64,000 nt of DNA from Actinobacillus lignieresii (GTDB lineage Bacteria > Pseudomonadota > Gammaproteobacteria > Enterobacterales > Pasteurellaceae), in contig NZ_UFRM01000001.1 of assembly GCF_900444945.1 (NCBI RefSeq), forward strand, positions 2,020,001 through 2,084,000, given 5' to 3'. The stretch's first letter is position 1; the number at the start of each line of letters is the position of its first letter. A program made the translations under genes and the position numbers. The notes under the pieces are model-generated. The model ran no database searches. It was not told where the DNA came from and saw nothing but the letters and a program-made list of their open reading frames with translations. Of this stretch, positions 11,533-21,834 are shown piece after piece.

Positions 11533-12957
11533 TTATGCTGCTTGTTTCCATAGTGTTTCTTGAGTTGAAACAAATTGCATCGCTTGTTTACCGAACCATT
11601 CGAGTTCTTTTTGTAATTTCACTACTTCGCCAATCACAATCAATGCCGGTGTTGGAGCATTTTCAGCAAGTTCCGCTAATTCACTCAGTACACCGGTTTG
11701 CACCTGTTGATTTGGCAATGTGCCGTTACTAATGATTGCTACCGGTGTATCGGACGGTTTGCCGTGTTTTTGTAACTCGGCGGACAGCTCAGCGGCTTTA
11801 ATTGTTCCCATATAAACCACCAGCGTTTGATTGCCTTGGGCAAGCGTTTCCCATTTAAGTCGGTTTCCGTCCGGCTTCAAATGACCGGTAATAAACATTG
11901 CCGTTTGCGCATGATCACGATGCGTAAGCGGAATCCCTGCATAAGCGGTCGCTCCTAATGCGGCAGTAATACCCGGCACAACACTAAACGGAATATTTTC
12001 CGCTTTAAGGATTTCTAATTCTTCGCCGCCACGCCCGAATACAAACGGATCACCACCTTTTAAACGCACCACCCGTTTACCTTGTTTGGCATATTTCACC
12101 AGTAGCTGATTGGTATCTTCCTGTTTGACGCTGTGTTTACCGGCTCGTTTACCGACAAACACTTTATCCGCATCACGGCGAACCAATTCTAAAATCGCTT
12201 CGGAAACCAGTGCGTCATATAACACCACATCCGCCTGTTGAATGGTTTGTAAACCTTTTAAGGTGAGTAAACCGGCATCGCCCGGCCCCGCACCGACTAA
12301 CGAAACCTCACCCAAAACCGGATTATTGTTTTGTAATTCAGCTTCCACTAATGCTTCCGCTTGTTCGATTTGATGATTTTCAGTCAGACGCTGAAAACTT
12401 TGATGGGTAAACAGTTTTTCCCAAAAACGGCGGCGTTGGGTTAATTGAGGAAATTTGGTTTTGACCGCATAACGCCAACGGGTCGCTATCTCTGCCATTG
12501 CGCCCAAATTATGCGGAATCAAGGCTTCTAATTTTTCGCGTAATAAACGAATTAAGACCGGCGCGGCACCGCCACTAGAAATCGCAATTTGCACTGGAGA
12601 ACGATCGATAATCGAAGGGAAAATATAGCTACAACGAGGTTGGTCATCCACTACGTTCACTAAGCGTTGTTGGCTTTCCGCCGTATCAAATACCTGTTGA
12701 TTTAAGGCATTGTCATCGGTAGCGGCGATCACTAAATAGCTGGAGGTAACTTGACTCGCTTCAAATGTTGTAGCAAGCCATTCGACTTTACCTTCATCCA
12801 CTAAAACTTGTAGCGAGGAATGGAGTTTCTCAGCCACCACTTTGACTGATGCTCCGGCTTTTAATAAGGCATCAATTTTACGTACGGCAACGTGTCCGCC
12901 GCCAACGACCAATACCGGTCGGTTTTTTAAATCTACAAAAATTGGTAAGTAATTCAT
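11533..12957 (-). CDS. cysG: Siroheme synthase (multifunctional CysG)
   Basis: Makes siroheme for CysI from uroporphyrinogen III. The N-terminal CysGB half (precorrin-2 dehydrogenase/ferrochelatase, about 1-210) has the NAD-binding [11 protein letters not shown]. The C-terminal CysGA half (SAM-dependent uroporphyrinogen-III methyltransferase, about 216-460) has [15 protein letters not shown] and [17 protein letters not shown]. The 474 aa length fits the E. coli bifunctional enzyme (457). It is the first gene of cysG-cysH-cysD-cysN and is divergent from the sulfate transporter operon. Confidence 0.96.
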   Translation of the reverse strand: MNYLPIFVDLKNRPVLVVGGGHVAVRKIDALLKAGASVKVVAEKLHSSLQVLVDEGKVEWLATTFEASQVTSSYLVIAATDDNALNQQVFDTAESQQRLVNVVDDQPRCSYIFPSIIDRSPVQIAISSGGAAPVLIRLLREKLEALIPHNLGAMAEIATRWRYAVKTKFPQLTQRRRFWEKLFTHQSFQRLTENHQIEQAEALVEAELQNNNPVLGEVSLVGAGPGDAGLLTLKGLQTIQQADVVLYDALVSEAILELVRRDADKVFVGKRAGKHSVKQEDTNQLLVKYAKQGKRVVRLKGGDPFVFGRGGEELEILKAENIPFSVVPGITAALGATAYAGIPLTHRDHAQTAMFITGHLKPDGNRLKWETLAQGNQTLVVYMGTIKAAELSAELQKHGKPSDTPVAIISNGTLPNQQVQTGVLSELAELAENAPTPALIVIGEVVKLQKELEWFGKQAMQFVSTQETLWKQAA

Positions 12958-13012
12958 TTTTCCCCCACACGCTTAAAACAAGCCACGATTTGTTTTATTA
13001 AGTTATAAGAGA

Positions 13013-13066
13013 AATTCGTTATTCTGAAAAATAATAACAGGATATAGATTATAGTCTTTTGGAATA
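13013..13066 (-). promoter_or_regulatory. Candidate CysB-type operator upstream of cysG and sbp
   Basis: This is the partner of the element at 6761-6814 (39 of 54 identical, no gaps). It lies in the 271-bp divergent region between cysG and sbp, so it could serve both operons. CysB assignment is inference; no cysB gene is in the window. Confidence 0.5.
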
Positions 13067-13228
13067 AATCGCAGTTTTAAAGGCTTGATCTAAGGTTTTT
13101 TGTTTTATAACAAGCAATTCGTGATGTTTTTTACTGTTTTTATTCCATATGGATATATCAATAAAGTTTCGGTTCTTTGTTAAAGCGGTTTAAGCGGTTA
13201 GATTTTTTAGCCAATATGAGGATTTATT

Positions 13229-14236
13229 ATGATGATTGTAAAAAAATTCTATTTTTTAACCGCTTGCTTAATGCTGTCAGTACAGGCTTATGCGGTTGAG
13301 TTATTAAACGTTTCTTATGATCCGACCCGTGAGTTTTACAAAGAATATAATCGCCTGTTTGCCGATTATTGGCAACAACAAAGCGGTGAGCAGATCACGA
13401 TAAAAACATCACACGGCGGATCCGGTAAACAAGCTCGTGCGGTGATTGACGGCTTGCAAGCGGATGTCGTTACCTTAGCGTTAGCCGGTGATATTGATGC
13501 GTTAAATAAACATCAAGATCTGATCGAGCCGAATTGGCAGCAACGTTTAGCTGAACGTAGCTTACCGTATCACTCGACCATTGTATTTTTAGTACGTAAA
13601 GGGAATCCGAAACGGATCTACGACTGGCAGGATTTAGTGCGAGATCCGAGTATTGAAGTGATTACGCCGAACCCAAAAACGTCCGGCGGAGCAAGATGGA
13701 ATTTTCTAGCGGCTTGGGCGTATGCTCAAGATCGTTTCGGTAGGGAACAGCAAGCATTGGAATTTGTTACTCGCCTTTATCAACAAGTACCGGTGTTAGA
13801 TACCGGTGCGAGAGGCGCGACGATGAGCTTTATCCAACGAGGATTGGGCGATGTTTTACTTGTTTGGGAAAACGAGGCTTATTTGGCATTACAAGAAGAA
13901 GGCGGTGATCAGTTTGAAATAGTCACTCCAAAAGTTTCGATTATTGCCGAGCCATCGGTTGCCGTGGTAGATAAAGTGGTGGATAAAAAAGGTACTCGTA
14001 AACAAGCGGAGGCTTATCTGCAATATTTATACAGCGAAGCGGCACAACGCCTGATTGCTAAGCATTATTACCGTCCTGCAAGCGGTCAAATTTTAGCGGA
14101 ATTTCGCCAACAATTTCCCGAGCTAAGATTACTTAAAATGCACGACATTTTTTGCGGTGGCTGGGAATTGATTCAACCGAAATTTTTTGATGACGGTGCG
14201 ATTTTCGATCAAATCTTAGAAAAAATTTACCAATAA
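13229..14236 (+). CDS. sbp: Periplasmic sulfate-binding protein of the sulfate ABC importer
   Basis: Captures sulfate in the periplasm and delivers it to CysTW. The signal peptide is about 1-22, cut after AYA. Family motifs LLNVSYDPTREFY, SHGGSGKQA, VVTLALA and ITPNPKTSGGARWN are present. The sequence is closer to E. coli Sbp (SYDPTRE, HGGSGKQA, VVDKVV) than to the thiosulfate-preferring CysP, but it occupies the cysP position of a cysPTWA-type operon, so either name could be used. AGGATTTATT precedes the ATG. Confidence 0.93.
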   Translation: MMIVKKFYFLTACLMLSVQAYAVELLNVSYDPTREFYKEYNRLFADYWQQQSGEQITIKTSHGGSGKQARAVIDGLQADVVTLALAGDIDALNKHQDLIEPNWQQRLAERSLPYHSTIVFLVRKGNPKRIYDWQDLVRDPSIEVITPNPKTSGGARWNFLAAWAYAQDRFGREQQALEFVTRLYQQVPVLDTGARGATMSFIQRGLGDVLLVWENEAYLALQEEGGDQFEIVTPKVSIIAEPSVAVVDKVVDKKGTRKQAEAYLQYLYSEAAQRLIAKHYYRPASGQILAEFRQQFPELRLLKMHDIFCGGWELIQPKFFDDGAIFDQILEKIYQ

Positions 14237-14254
14237 ATAGGCTAAGGAAATGTT

Positions 14255-15067
14255 ATGCAACAAACTCGAATTATTCCCGGTTTTAACCTTTCGTTAGGTT
14301 ATACCCTCACATTTTTAAGCCTTGTAGTACTGATTCCGTTAGCCGGTCTATTTATCTTTTCCGCCCAAATTTCTGCCGAACAATTTATTAAATTGATTAC
14401 CAGCCGGCAGTTATTATTAGCGTTGGGGTTATCTTTTAAAAGCGCATTCAGTGCCGCATTAGTGAATAGTTTTATCGGTTTATTGTTAGCATGGGTATTG
14501 GTGCGTTACCAATTCTGGGGCAAGCGATTAATGGATACTTTTATTGATATGCCGTTTGCCTTGCCAACTGCGGTAGCCGGCATTGCACTGACGGCGATTT
14601 ACGCTCGCAACGGTATTATCGGGCAATTTTTTGAAACCAAAATCGCCTACAGCTCATTAGGTATTACTTTAGCATTATTGTTTGTCACGTTGCCCTTTGT
14701 AGTTCGCACACTACAACCGGTGCTGGAAGACTTACCGAAAGATGTGGAAGAAGCGGCGGAAATTTTAGGCGCTAGCCCGTTTCAGACCTTTCGCTATGTA
14801 ATCTTTCCGGCAATTTTACCGGCTTGGATTACCGGTTTTACCCTCGCTTTTGCACGTGGCATCGGCGAATACGGTTCGGTCGTGTTTATTTCCGGTAATT
14901 TGCCGTTTAGAACCGAAATCCTACCGCTTGTAATTATGTCAAAACTCGATCAATACGATTATGTTGGGGCGGCAACCATTGGCGTATTAATGCTGATCAT
15001 CTCATTCGTACTGATTTTTGTGATCAATCTGATTCAGCGTTACTTCGCTAAGCGGACAGCAAAATAG
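14255..15067 (+). CDS. cysT: Sulfate ABC transporter permease CysT (CysU)
   Basis: A 270-aa inner-membrane permease with about six hydrophobic segments. Its cytoplasmic coupling loop, EEAAEILGASPFQTFRYVI, is the EAA motif that contacts the ATPase. The neighbouring LPTAVAGIALT segment is typical of CysT/CysU. It is 18 bp after sbp and 12 bp before cysW, in one operon. Confidence 0.95.
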   Translation: MQQTRIIPGFNLSLGYTLTFLSLVVLIPLAGLFIFSAQISAEQFIKLITSRQLLLALGLSFKSAFSAALVNSFIGLLLAWVLVRYQFWGKRLMDTFIDMPFALPTAVAGIALTAIYARNGIIGQFFETKIAYSSLGITLALLFVTLPFVVRTLQPVLEDLPKDVEEAAEILGASPFQTFRYVIFPAILPAWITGFTLAFARGIGEYGSVVFISGNLPFRTEILPLVIMSKLDQYDYVGAATIGVLMLIISFVLIFVINLIQRYFAKRTAK

Positions 15068-15079
15068 AAGGGAAGAAAT

Positions 15080-15895
15080 ATGCAAAGTTTACTCAAAAAA
15101 CGACCGCTTGTTGAAAGGCTATTAATCGGCTTAGCGATTCTGCTATTTGTGATTTTGCTACTTTTACCGTTATTGGTGGTAATTTCACAAGGATTGGCAA
15201 AAGGCTTGGATTTTTTCCTTGCGTCAATCAGCGAGGAAGATACGCTTGCTGCGCTAAAACTTACCTTGTTAGCCGCCGCTATTGCCGTACCGCTGAATAT
15301 CATTTTCGGCATTGCCGCAGCTTGGGCTGTGACTAAATATCAATTTAAAGGCAGACAGCTTTTGCTTACCTTAATTGATTTACCTTTTTCGATTTCACCG
15401 GTGGTGGCAGGACTGATTTACGTGTTGTTATTCGGCGCACAGAGTTGGCTTTATCCGCACTTACAAGCGGTCGATTTTCAAATCGTTTATGCTATTCCGG
15501 GCATTATTTTAGCCACCCTATTTGTTTCCGTGCCTTTTGTCGCACGAGAACTGATTCCGATTATGGAAGCACAAGGCACAACGGAAGAAGAAGCGGCGGC
15601 GGTATTGGGTGCAAACGGCTGGCAAATTTTCTATCACGTCACTTTACCGAATATCAAATGGGCGTTATTACACGGCGTGGTACTCTGTACCGCTCGTGCG
15701 TTAGGCGAATTCGGGGCGGTTTCGGTGGTATCAGGGCATATACGAGGATTAACTAACACCTTACCGTTGCAAATCGAAATTTTATACAACGAATACAACA
15801 TTGTAGCGGCATTTTCGGTTGCGATTTTATTACTCGGTTTATCTTTAATTTTATTATTTATTCGTCAGTGGACAGAGGCGAAATTAGCACGATAG
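15080..15895 (+). CDS. cysW: Sulfate ABC transporter permease CysW
   Basis: The second permease of the importer: 271 aa, about six membrane segments, with the EAA loop [19 protein letters not shown] at about residue 174. [14 protein letters not shown] is typical of CysW. It pairs with CysT to form the transmembrane channel. An uptake-signal core (gaccgcttgt, 15102-15111) lies within its first codons. Confidence 0.95.
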   Translation: MQSLLKKRPLVERLLIGLAILLFVILLLLPLLVVISQGLAKGLDFFLASISEEDTLAALKLTLLAAAIAVPLNIIFGIAAAWAVTKYQFKGRQLLLTLIDLPFSISPVVAGLIYVLLFGAQSWLYPHLQAVDFQIVYAIPGIILATLFVSVPFVARELIPIMEAQGTTEEEAAAVLGANGWQIFYHVTLPNIKWALLHGVVLCTARALGEFGAVSVVSGHIRGLTNTLPLQIEILYNEYNIVAAFSVAILLLGLSLILLFIRQWTEAKLAR

Positions 15896-15904
15896 CGGGG
15901 CATT

Positions 15905-16975
15905 ATGGCAATTAGCGTTAAACAAATTAATAAGCGCTTTGGACAATTCCAAGCACTAAACAATATTGATTTTAGTATTCAAAATGGTGAACTGACCGCC
16001 TTACTCGGGCCGTCCGGTTGCGGAAAAACCACGTTGTTACGTATTATTGCCGGACTGGAAACTGCAACAAGCGGTCAAATTTTGTTTGATGATTGTGATG
16101 TGACCCAACTTTCGGCGAAAGAACGGGATATCGGCTTTGTGTTTCAGCATTATGCGCTGTTTCGCCATATGACGATTGCCGACAATATCGCTTTCGGCTT
16201 ACGTATGAAGCCAAAACAAGAACGTTTATCCGAAGCGGAAATTCAAACGAAAGTTAAAAATCTCTTGGAACTGATTCAGCTGGAACATATCGGCGAACGC
16301 TATCCTGATCAGCTTTCCGGCGGTCAGCGTCAACGTGTTGCCTTGGCAAGAGCGATCGCAACCCAGCCGAAAGTGTTGCTGTTAGACGAACCATTCGGCG
16401 CTTTAGATGCGAAAGTGCGTAAAGATTTGCGCCGTTGGTTGCGTGATTTTCATCATGAAATTAACCTCACCAGTATTTTTGTAACTCACGATCAAGATGA
16501 AGCATTGGAAGTTGCGGATAAAATCATTCTGATGAATAAAGGACAAATCGAGCAAATCGGCACGCCGGAACAGGTTTATAAACAACCGAGAAGTGCATTT
16601 GTGGCAAATTTTTTGGGCGATGTGAATATTTTACACGGCTATATTTTAGCCGGCGCCTTGCATATTGATACGTTTAAAAAACCAATCGAACAATGTTATG
16701 CTGCTGATGATGTAGTGGTTTATGTACGTCCGCATGAAATGGCAATAACTAAAAATAAAATTGAAAATACGTTAAAAGGCGTGATCTCCCGAGTACACAC
16801 CGCCGGCCCTACGGTATTTTTAGAGGTGTTACATAAAAATCACGAGCCGATAGAAATATCCGTCAGCTATGCTCAATTCGGACAAGAACAATTTTGCATA
16901 GGCGATGAAGTTTATTTTCGACCGTTATTATTAAATTTCTTTGTGCAAAACGAATTGATTGAATTTATGATCTAG
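15905..16975 (+). CDS. cysA: Sulfate/thiosulfate import ATP-binding protein
   Basis: The ATPase of the importer, 356 aa. Walker [10 protein letters not shown] is at about residue 36, signature LSGGQRQR at about 137, and Walker [12 protein letters not shown] at about 155; the switch His lies in [11 protein letters not shown]-terminal regulatory OB-like extension follows (about 240-356). It starts 10 bp after cysW and ends the sbp-cysTWA operon before a terminator. Confidence 0.96.
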   Translation: MAISVKQINKRFGQFQALNNIDFSIQNGELTALLGPSGCGKTTLLRIIAGLETATSGQILFDDCDVTQLSAKERDIGFVFQHYALFRHMTIADNIAFGLRMKPKQERLSEAEIQTKVKNLLELIQLEHIGERYPDQLSGGQRQRVALARAIATQPKVLLLDEPFGALDAKVRKDLRRWLRDFHHEINLTSIFVTHDQDEALEVADKIILMNKGQIEQIGTPEQVYKQPRSAFVANFLGDVNILHGYILAGALHIDTFKKPIEQCYAADDVVVYVRPHEMAITKNKIENTLKGVISRVHTAGPTVFLEVLHKNHEPIEISVSYAQFGQEQFCIGDEVYFRPLLLNFFVQNELIEFMI

Positions 16976-17002
16976 GTTATATGAAGCGTTAGATATAGAG
17001 AT

Positions 17003-17047
17003 AAGCGGTTAATTTTGCCTAAAAGTTTGCAAATTCAACCGCTTTCT
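17003..17047 (+). terminator. cysA terminator made from uptake-signal pair
   Basis: AAGCGGTTAATTTT and AAATTCAACCGCTT form an imperfect stem followed by a T-rich tract. Both arms carry the uptake-signal core. It may also act on lldD from the other side. Confidence 0.6.
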
Positions 17048-17063
17048 TATATTGAGAATGATA

Positions 17064-18209
17064 TTACAGCTTGCTTAAATCAACCAGTGCATCACGGGTG
17101 ATGTCGCTGATTTTTTGGTTGCTGGTAAGGGTCATTGCAACGTGCATTTCTTTCTTGAAAATATCTAACATATTTTCCACGCCGGCTTTGCCCGCTGCGC
17201 CGAGAGCGTACACAAACGCACGTCCGAGCATAGTAGCGTCCGCGCCTAATGCGAGCATACGTACAATATCTAAGCCGTTACGAATGCCCGAGTCGGCAAG
17301 AATTTTAATATCGCCTTTCACCGCATCGGCAATCGAAGGTAAAGCTCTTGCGCTGGATAATGCACCGTCTAGTTGGCGACCGCCGTGATTTGAAACCACA
17401 ATACCGTCTGCGCCGAAACGTACCGCATCTTTCGCATCTTCCGGATCTAAAATGCCCTTGATTACCATCGGGCCGTCCCAGAAATCACGAATCCATTCCA
17501 AATCTTTCCACGAAATTGACGGGTCGAAGTTTTCGCCTAACCACACCACGTAATCATCTAAACCCACCGCTTTACCGGTATAAGCCGAAACGTTACCAAG
17601 CGTATGCGGTTTACCTTTAATACCGACATCCCACGTCCAGAACGGGTGAGTTACCGCTTGTAATGCACGGCGAATTTCTTTGTAATCACCGCTCATGCCC
17701 GAATGGCGATCACGATAACGTGCGCCTGGTGTCGGCATATCCACGGTAAACACTAAGGTTGAACAACCTGCCGCTTTGGCACGTTCTAACACGTGTTTCA
17801 TAAAACCGCGGTCTTTTAGCACATAAAGCTGGAACCACATCGGGCGTTTAATTGCAGCGGTCACTTCTTCAATCGGGCAAATTGATACCGTGGAAAGCGT
17901 GAACGGAATGCCTTTATTTTCCGCCGCCTGCGCCGCCTGCACTTCGCCACGGCGAGCATACATACCGCAAGCGCCCACCGGTGCTAATACCGCCGGCATC
18001 GCCAGTTTTTCCCCGAATAATTCGATTTCGGTATCAAGCTGTGACATATCTTTTAATACGCGCTGACGTAATGCCAGATCGGCAAGATCAGTTACGTTAC
18101 GTTCTAACGTGCGTTCAGAGAATGATCCGCCGTCCGCATAATGAAACATAAACGGAGGAACACGACGACGTGCGGCTTCACGATAGTCATTGGCTGATGA
18201 AATAATCAT
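17064..18209 (-). CDS. lldD: FMN-dependent L-lactate dehydrogenase
   Basis: A membrane-associated flavoenzyme that oxidises L-lactate to pyruvate and feeds the quinone pool. It belongs to the 2-hydroxy-acid oxidase family; visible motifs are [10 protein letters not shown] (catalytic His/Arg) and the C-terminal [22 protein letters not shown]-binding region. The 381 aa length compares with 396 in E. coli. It stands alone, without the lldP permease or lldR regulator, so its control is not apparent from the context. Lactate use is known to matter for several Pasteurellaceae in the host. Confidence 0.95.
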   Translation of the reverse strand: MIISSANDYREAARRRVPPFMFHYADGGSFSERTLERNVTDLADLALRQRVLKDMSQLDTEIELFGEKLAMPAVLAPVGACGMYARRGEVQAAQAAENKGIPFTLSTVSICPIEEVTAAIKRPMWFQLYVLKDRGFMKHVLERAKAAGCSTLVFTVDMPTPGARYRDRHSGMSGDYKEIRRALQAVTHPFWTWDVGIKGKPHTLGNVSAYTGKAVGLDDYVVWLGENFDPSISWKDLEWIRDFWDGPMVIKGILDPEDAKDAVRFGADGIVVSNHGGRQLDGALSSARALPSIADAVKGDIKILADSGIRNGLDIVRMLALGADATMLGRAFVYALGAAGKAGVENMLDIFKKEMHVAMTLTSNQKISDITRDALVDLSKL

Positions 18210-18337
18210 AGATACTTCCTTATATAATTTTAATTAAAATAAAAATAATTTTCATTTAGAATTGTAATTTAAAATTGTTAATAAGGATATAATTAGATGT
18301 AAATTTTTTGTGAAAATGTGGAGTAGATCACAGAAAT

Positions 18338-18375
18338 GAAAAAGCTCTCTTTATTTTTTGCAAATAAGAGAGCTG
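18338..18375 (-). terminator. birA terminator
   Basis: On the minus strand, AGCTCTCTTATTT and AAATAAAGAGAGCT form a long stem followed by TTTT. It lies 19 bp beyond the birA stop. Confidence 0.75.
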
Positions 18376-18393
18376 GATAAGACCTATAAAACG

Positions 18394-19158
18394 TTATTCC
18401 GCTCTTAAAGACATCTCGCCGATTCCGAATAGTGTTATCACGCCGTTTTGCTCGAGCAGTAATTCGCCCCGTTGGCTTATACCACGCGAGATACCGTGAA
18501 TTTCGTTACCTTCCATCACCAGTTTTACCGGCTGATCACGAAAAATATCAAACGTTTGCCAACGCTCTGCATAATGTTCAAAGCCGACAAGCGGGTAAAT
18601 TTTGAGATTTTTTTGCAATTCATACGCGAGACGACAAACCAACGCATTGCGATCAAATTGATAGTCGGATAAATCGGACCACGCTTGGGTCACGATCTTT
18701 TCATCTACTTTGGTCATGCCCAAATTTAAACCGATGCCGATCACTAAATGGATTCCGCTGCGATCCGCTTTGGTTTCAATTAAAATCCCACCCATTTTTT
18801 TGCCGCAATAATAAATATCGTTCGGCCATTTGATTTGGATATTTTCCACCTGTTGCGCTTGCAAACTTTCGGCAATAATCAACGAAATTACCAAGCTCAG
18901 CGAAGAAATATGCGCAGCGTCTTCAGTCGGGTAATGCCATAAAATTGAAAAATAGACATTTTCACTTTGCGGAGAATACCAAGTGCGCCCACGTCTGCCC
19001 CTGCCGGCGGTTTGTTGCTCCGCCAAACATACCGAACCTTGTGGCAAGGTTTGATAGTGTTTAAGCAAATATTCGTTGGTCGAATCAATTTCATCAAACA
19101 CCAACGCTTGCCCGCATAATAACGCCGTTTGGATCTGAGATTGGTTTAATTTGCTCAT
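18394..19158 (-). CDS. birA: Biotin--[acetyl-CoA-carboxylase] ligase, short form lacking the DNA-binding domain
   Basis: Activates biotin to biotinyl-AMP and attaches it to the AccB lysine. The catalytic domain starts almost at once: FDEIDSTNEYLL (about 22) and the biotinyl-AMP loop GRGRRGRTW (about 52), then the KWPNDIY segment (about 109) and a C-terminal SH3-like cap. At 254 aa it lacks the roughly 60-residue N-terminal winged helix of E. coli BirA. There is no room for one, because murB ends 8 bp upstream. It is therefore predicted to be a ligase only, not a repressor of biotin genes. The order murB-birA is as in E. coli. Confidence 0.93.
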   Translation of the reverse strand: MSKLNQSQIQTALLCGQALVFDEIDSTNEYLLKHYQTLPQGSVCLAEQQTAGRGRRGRTWYSPQSENVYFSILWHYPTEDAAHISSLSLVISLIIAESLQAQQVENIQIKWPNDIYYCGKKMGGILIETKADRSGIHLVIGIGLNLGMTKVDEKIVTQAWSDLSDYQFDRNALVCRLAYELQKNLKIYPLVGFEHYAERWQTFDIFRDQPVKLVMEGNEIHGISRGISQRGELLLEQNGVITLFGIGEMSLRAE

Positions 19159-19166
19159 TACTTTGG

Positions 19167-20195
19167 TTATCTCGTGACTTCTTCGCTATTCACTTCGCCA
19201 TTTTTGCCCATAAAACGCACTTCCGGATGCAGCTCAACTCCGAATTTTTCACGTACACGGTGGCGTACTTCTTTCGCTAATGCCACTACATCTGAACCAG
19301 CTGCTGCTTGCTTATTAATCAATACCAACGCTTGTTTTTCATGTACCGCCGCACCGCCTAATTGAAAGCCTTTCAATTCGCATTGATCAATCAACCAACC
19401 AGCCGCCAATTTTACTGTGCCGTCTGCTTGCGGATAGTTTGGAATATTCGGGTAAGCGGTCTGAATTTGCGCAAATTTTGCAGCCTCAATCACTGGGTTC
19501 TTGAAGAAACTACCGGCATTACCAAACTCGTCCGGATTCGGTAATTTTGCCGAACGTACCGCACACACTTCGTCAAACACTTGTTGAGGCGTTACACGTT
19601 GCGGATCAAATTGAGTTAATGAGCCGTAATTTAATACCGGCTGCCATACTTTTGCCAATTTGATGCCGACCGACAGAATCGCAAATTCATCTTTGTACTG
19701 GTGTTTAAACACACTTTCACGATAACCGAATTGGCACTCTTGTTTGGTTAAACGGAAAATGTCGCCGGTGCGTAAATTCAGCACTTCGACAAAATCACAC
19801 ACACGTTCAAATTCCACCCCGTAAGCACCGATATTTTGAATCGGCGCAGAACCGGCAACCCCTGGAATGAGCGCGAGATTCTCAAGACCTGCAATATTGT
19901 TTGCTAGCGTCCATTTCACCAGCTCATGCCAATTTTCACCGCCTTGCACGTGCAAATAGTGGAATTGTTCATCTTCGTGATGTTCGATACCTTTTAATTT
20001 GTTGATGAATACGCAACCGTCAAAATCATCTAAGAAAATCACATTTGAGCCTTGCCCTAAAATCAGTACCGGCTGATGATTGTTTACGGCGGTTTGCCAT
20101 TCGTTAAGTAATTGTTCGGCATTGCTGAACTCAACGATTTTGCTTGCATTTGCCGGCAAATGAAAGGTATGGAAGGGAGTTAAACTGTGTTTCAT
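19167..20195 (-). CDS. murB: UDP-N-acetylenolpyruvoylglucosamine reductase
   Basis: A cytoplasmic FAD enzyme of peptidoglycan precursor synthesis that reduces the enolpyruvyl group to lactyl, making UDP-MurNAc. The FAD-binding motif [17 protein letters not shown] (about 44-60) and the signature [19 protein letters not shown] (about 109-127) are present. The C-terminal NAGSFFKNP segment holds the catalytic Ser. The 342 aa length equals E. coli MurB. It is upstream of birA with an 8-bp gap. Confidence 0.96.
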   Translation of the reverse strand: MKHSLTPFHTFHLPANASKIVEFSNAEQLLNEWQTAVNNHQPVLILGQGSNVIFLDDFDGCVFINKLKGIEHHEDEQFHYLHVQGGENWHELVKWTLANNIAGLENLALIPGVAGSAPIQNIGAYGVEFERVCDFVEVLNLRTGDIFRLTKQECQFGYRESVFKHQYKDEFAILSVGIKLAKVWQPVLNYGSLTQFDPQRVTPQQVFDEVCAVRSAKLPNPDEFGNAGSFFKNPVIEAAKFAQIQTAYPNIPNYPQADGTVKLAAGWLIDQCELKGFQLGGAAVHEKQALVLINKQAAAGSDVVALAKEVRHRVREKFGVELHPEVRFMGKNGEVNSEEVTR

Positions 20196-20283
20196 TTTCG
20201 TGTATCAGTGAATAAAAGTTATTAGGAAGTTTATCACAAACACAAATATAAACACAAAAAGAGTAGAGCTGATTAGCAGCGTA

Positions 20284-20320
20284 TAAAAAATAACCCTCTT
20301 ACTTCATGAAGTAAGAGGGT
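20284..20320 (-). terminator. ompA terminator
   Basis: A perfect stem, ACCCTCTTACTTC / GAAGTAAGAGGGT, is followed on the minus strand by TTATTTTTTAT. This is a strong intrinsic terminator. Confidence 0.88.
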
Positions 20321-20351
20321 CATTCAATTTAACTTTAAGAAATTAACTAAA

Positions 20352-21446
20352 TTACATAGTTACTTCTTTTGAGCCTTGTACTTGAACTTCAACACGACGA
20401 TCCGGTGCTAAGCAAGCGATTAACGCTTTACGACCTTTAACTTTGTCACATGTTGCGCCGGTTACCGGGTTCGCTTCACCGTAACCTACTGCAGTTACGT
20501 TAGCTGCCGGAGTACCTTTAGAAACGATGTAGTTAGCTACTGTTTCCGCACGACGTTGTGAAAGTTTTAAGTTTGAAGCTTCTTTACCGATACGGTCTGT
20601 GTAGCCGTTTACTTGGATCGCAGCGTTTGCTAAACCTGCGTTATTGATTTCGGTTTGCATTGCATCTAATGCTGTTGCCGCAGCCGGTTTTAAGTTTGAT
20701 TTACCGAATGCGAATAATACGTCAGAGCTGAATGCGAAGTTTTTAGTTTCAACTGCCGGAGCTGCAACCGGTGCCGCACCTTGACCGAAACGGTAGCTTA
20801 AACCTGCAGATACGGAACTGATATCCGGACGGTAGTCAGTTGCACCCATACGATTTAAAGTAGAGTAGCTTGCTTTACCTGCGTTGTTTAACCATTGGTA
20901 TTCCACACGTGCCGCTAATTCAGGAAGAATTGCGTACTCAACACCCGCACCTAAAATTAAAGAACTTTGGAAACGACGAGTTTTCACTTTCTCTTGTGCT
21001 GCATTGAATGTTTTATATGTATTGTTTACTAATGCGATACCTACTTTACCGTAAACGTCTAAGTCAGGTAATACTTCGTAGCTAGGTTTTAATGCGATTG
21101 TCGCACCGTGTGCAGCGTGACGGAAAGTTTTCTTGTCCGCTTTACCGTTTGGTTTTTCAGAACCGCGCACACGACCGAAATAGTCATAACCTAATTCAGC
21201 CGCTAAACCTAATTTGTCTTGGTTTAAAATTTGGTAACCGCCGAATACGCCGTAAGTTACTGAATTACGGTTGATACCGTATTTTGTACCGCGATCTGTG
21301 TTTTTAGCTGAATCTAATTGTTCGATACCATCATGGAATGACGCCCAACCTGCTTTCGCACCTGCGTAGAAAGTATTTTGTTGTGGCGCTGCTTGAGCTA
21401 CCGCTGCAGCCGATAATACTGTTAAAGCAACTAATGATTTTTTCAT
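20352..21446 (-). CDS. ompA: OmpA family major outer membrane protein (P5 type)
   Basis: An abundant outer membrane protein linking the outer membrane to peptidoglycan. The signal peptide is 1-19 (cut after AQA). An eight-stranded beta-barrel domain occupies about 20-225, ending with an aromatic SYRFG strand. A short A/P-rich hinge (APVAAPAVE) follows, then the periplasmic OmpA-C domain with NGYTDRIG...LSQRRAETV. The 364 aa length is typical. It closely resembles the OmpA/P5 proteins of Actinobacillus. A leader of about 120 nt and a strong terminator fit a highly expressed single-gene unit. Confidence 0.96.
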   Translation of the reverse strand: MKKSLVALTVLSAAAVAQAAPQQNTFYAGAKAGWASFHDGIEQLDSAKNTDRGTKYGINRNSVTYGVFGGYQILNQDKLGLAAELGYDYFGRVRGSEKPNGKADKKTFRHAAHGATIALKPSYEVLPDLDVYGKVGIALVNNTYKTFNAAQEKVKTRRFQSSLILGAGVEYAILPELAARVEYQWLNNAGKASYSTLNRMGATDYRPDISSVSAGLSYRFGQGAAPVAAPAVETKNFAFSSDVLFAFGKSNLKPAAATALDAMQTEINNAGLANAAIQVNGYTDRIGKEASNLKLSQRRAETVANYIVSKGTPAANVTAVGYGEANPVTGATCDKVKGRKALIACLAPDRRVEVQVQGSKEVTM

Positions 21447-21790
21447 TTTGATGATCCTCTAAATTTATCGTCATCTATTAAAGACAAATCCCTAACCTAA
21501 AAGGGATAATGAATAAAGCCGTAAATTATTTTATGTGTATCTCAAAATAATTAAGCTTTTATTACAGTTGTATTCTACCAAATAAAAATTGAAAAATACA
21601 ACTAAACCTATAATTTAGATCATTTTTTATGCGTAATTCACTCAAAAAATAGATTTTTTTTATCCGTTTTTTAATGATCTACAATTAATTTTTACTTACC
21701 GATAGAGATATATTTGCTTAAAACAACTTATAATTTATAAGCTATTATGCATATCACTTACCATTGATAGCGGTAAGCGGCTTGAATAAC
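21447..21790. other. ompA upstream region
   Basis: About 340 bp without a gene. It holds the predicted ompA promoter (21572-21601) and leader, and several AT-rich inverted repeats, for example CTTACC / GGTAAG at 21757-21777. No ORF or RNA gene was recognised. Confidence 0.5.
21572..21601 (-). promoter_or_regulatory. Predicted ompA promoter
   Basis: On the minus strand, TTGTAT is separated by 18 bp from TAGAAT. It would give a start near 21565 and a 5' leader of about 118 nt. The long leader resembles that of E. coli ompA, which stabilises its mRNA; that comparison is inference. Confidence 0.4.
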
Positions 21791-21821
21791 AAAAAGCCCG
21801 CTTCTTGCGAAGTAGGCTTTT
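21791..21821 (-). terminator. ilvC terminator
   Basis: On the minus strand, AAGCCTACTTC GCAA GAAGCGGGCTT is followed by TTT. It lies 14 bp after the ilvC stop. Confidence 0.8.
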
Positions 21822-21834
21822 GATTAATTTTTAA

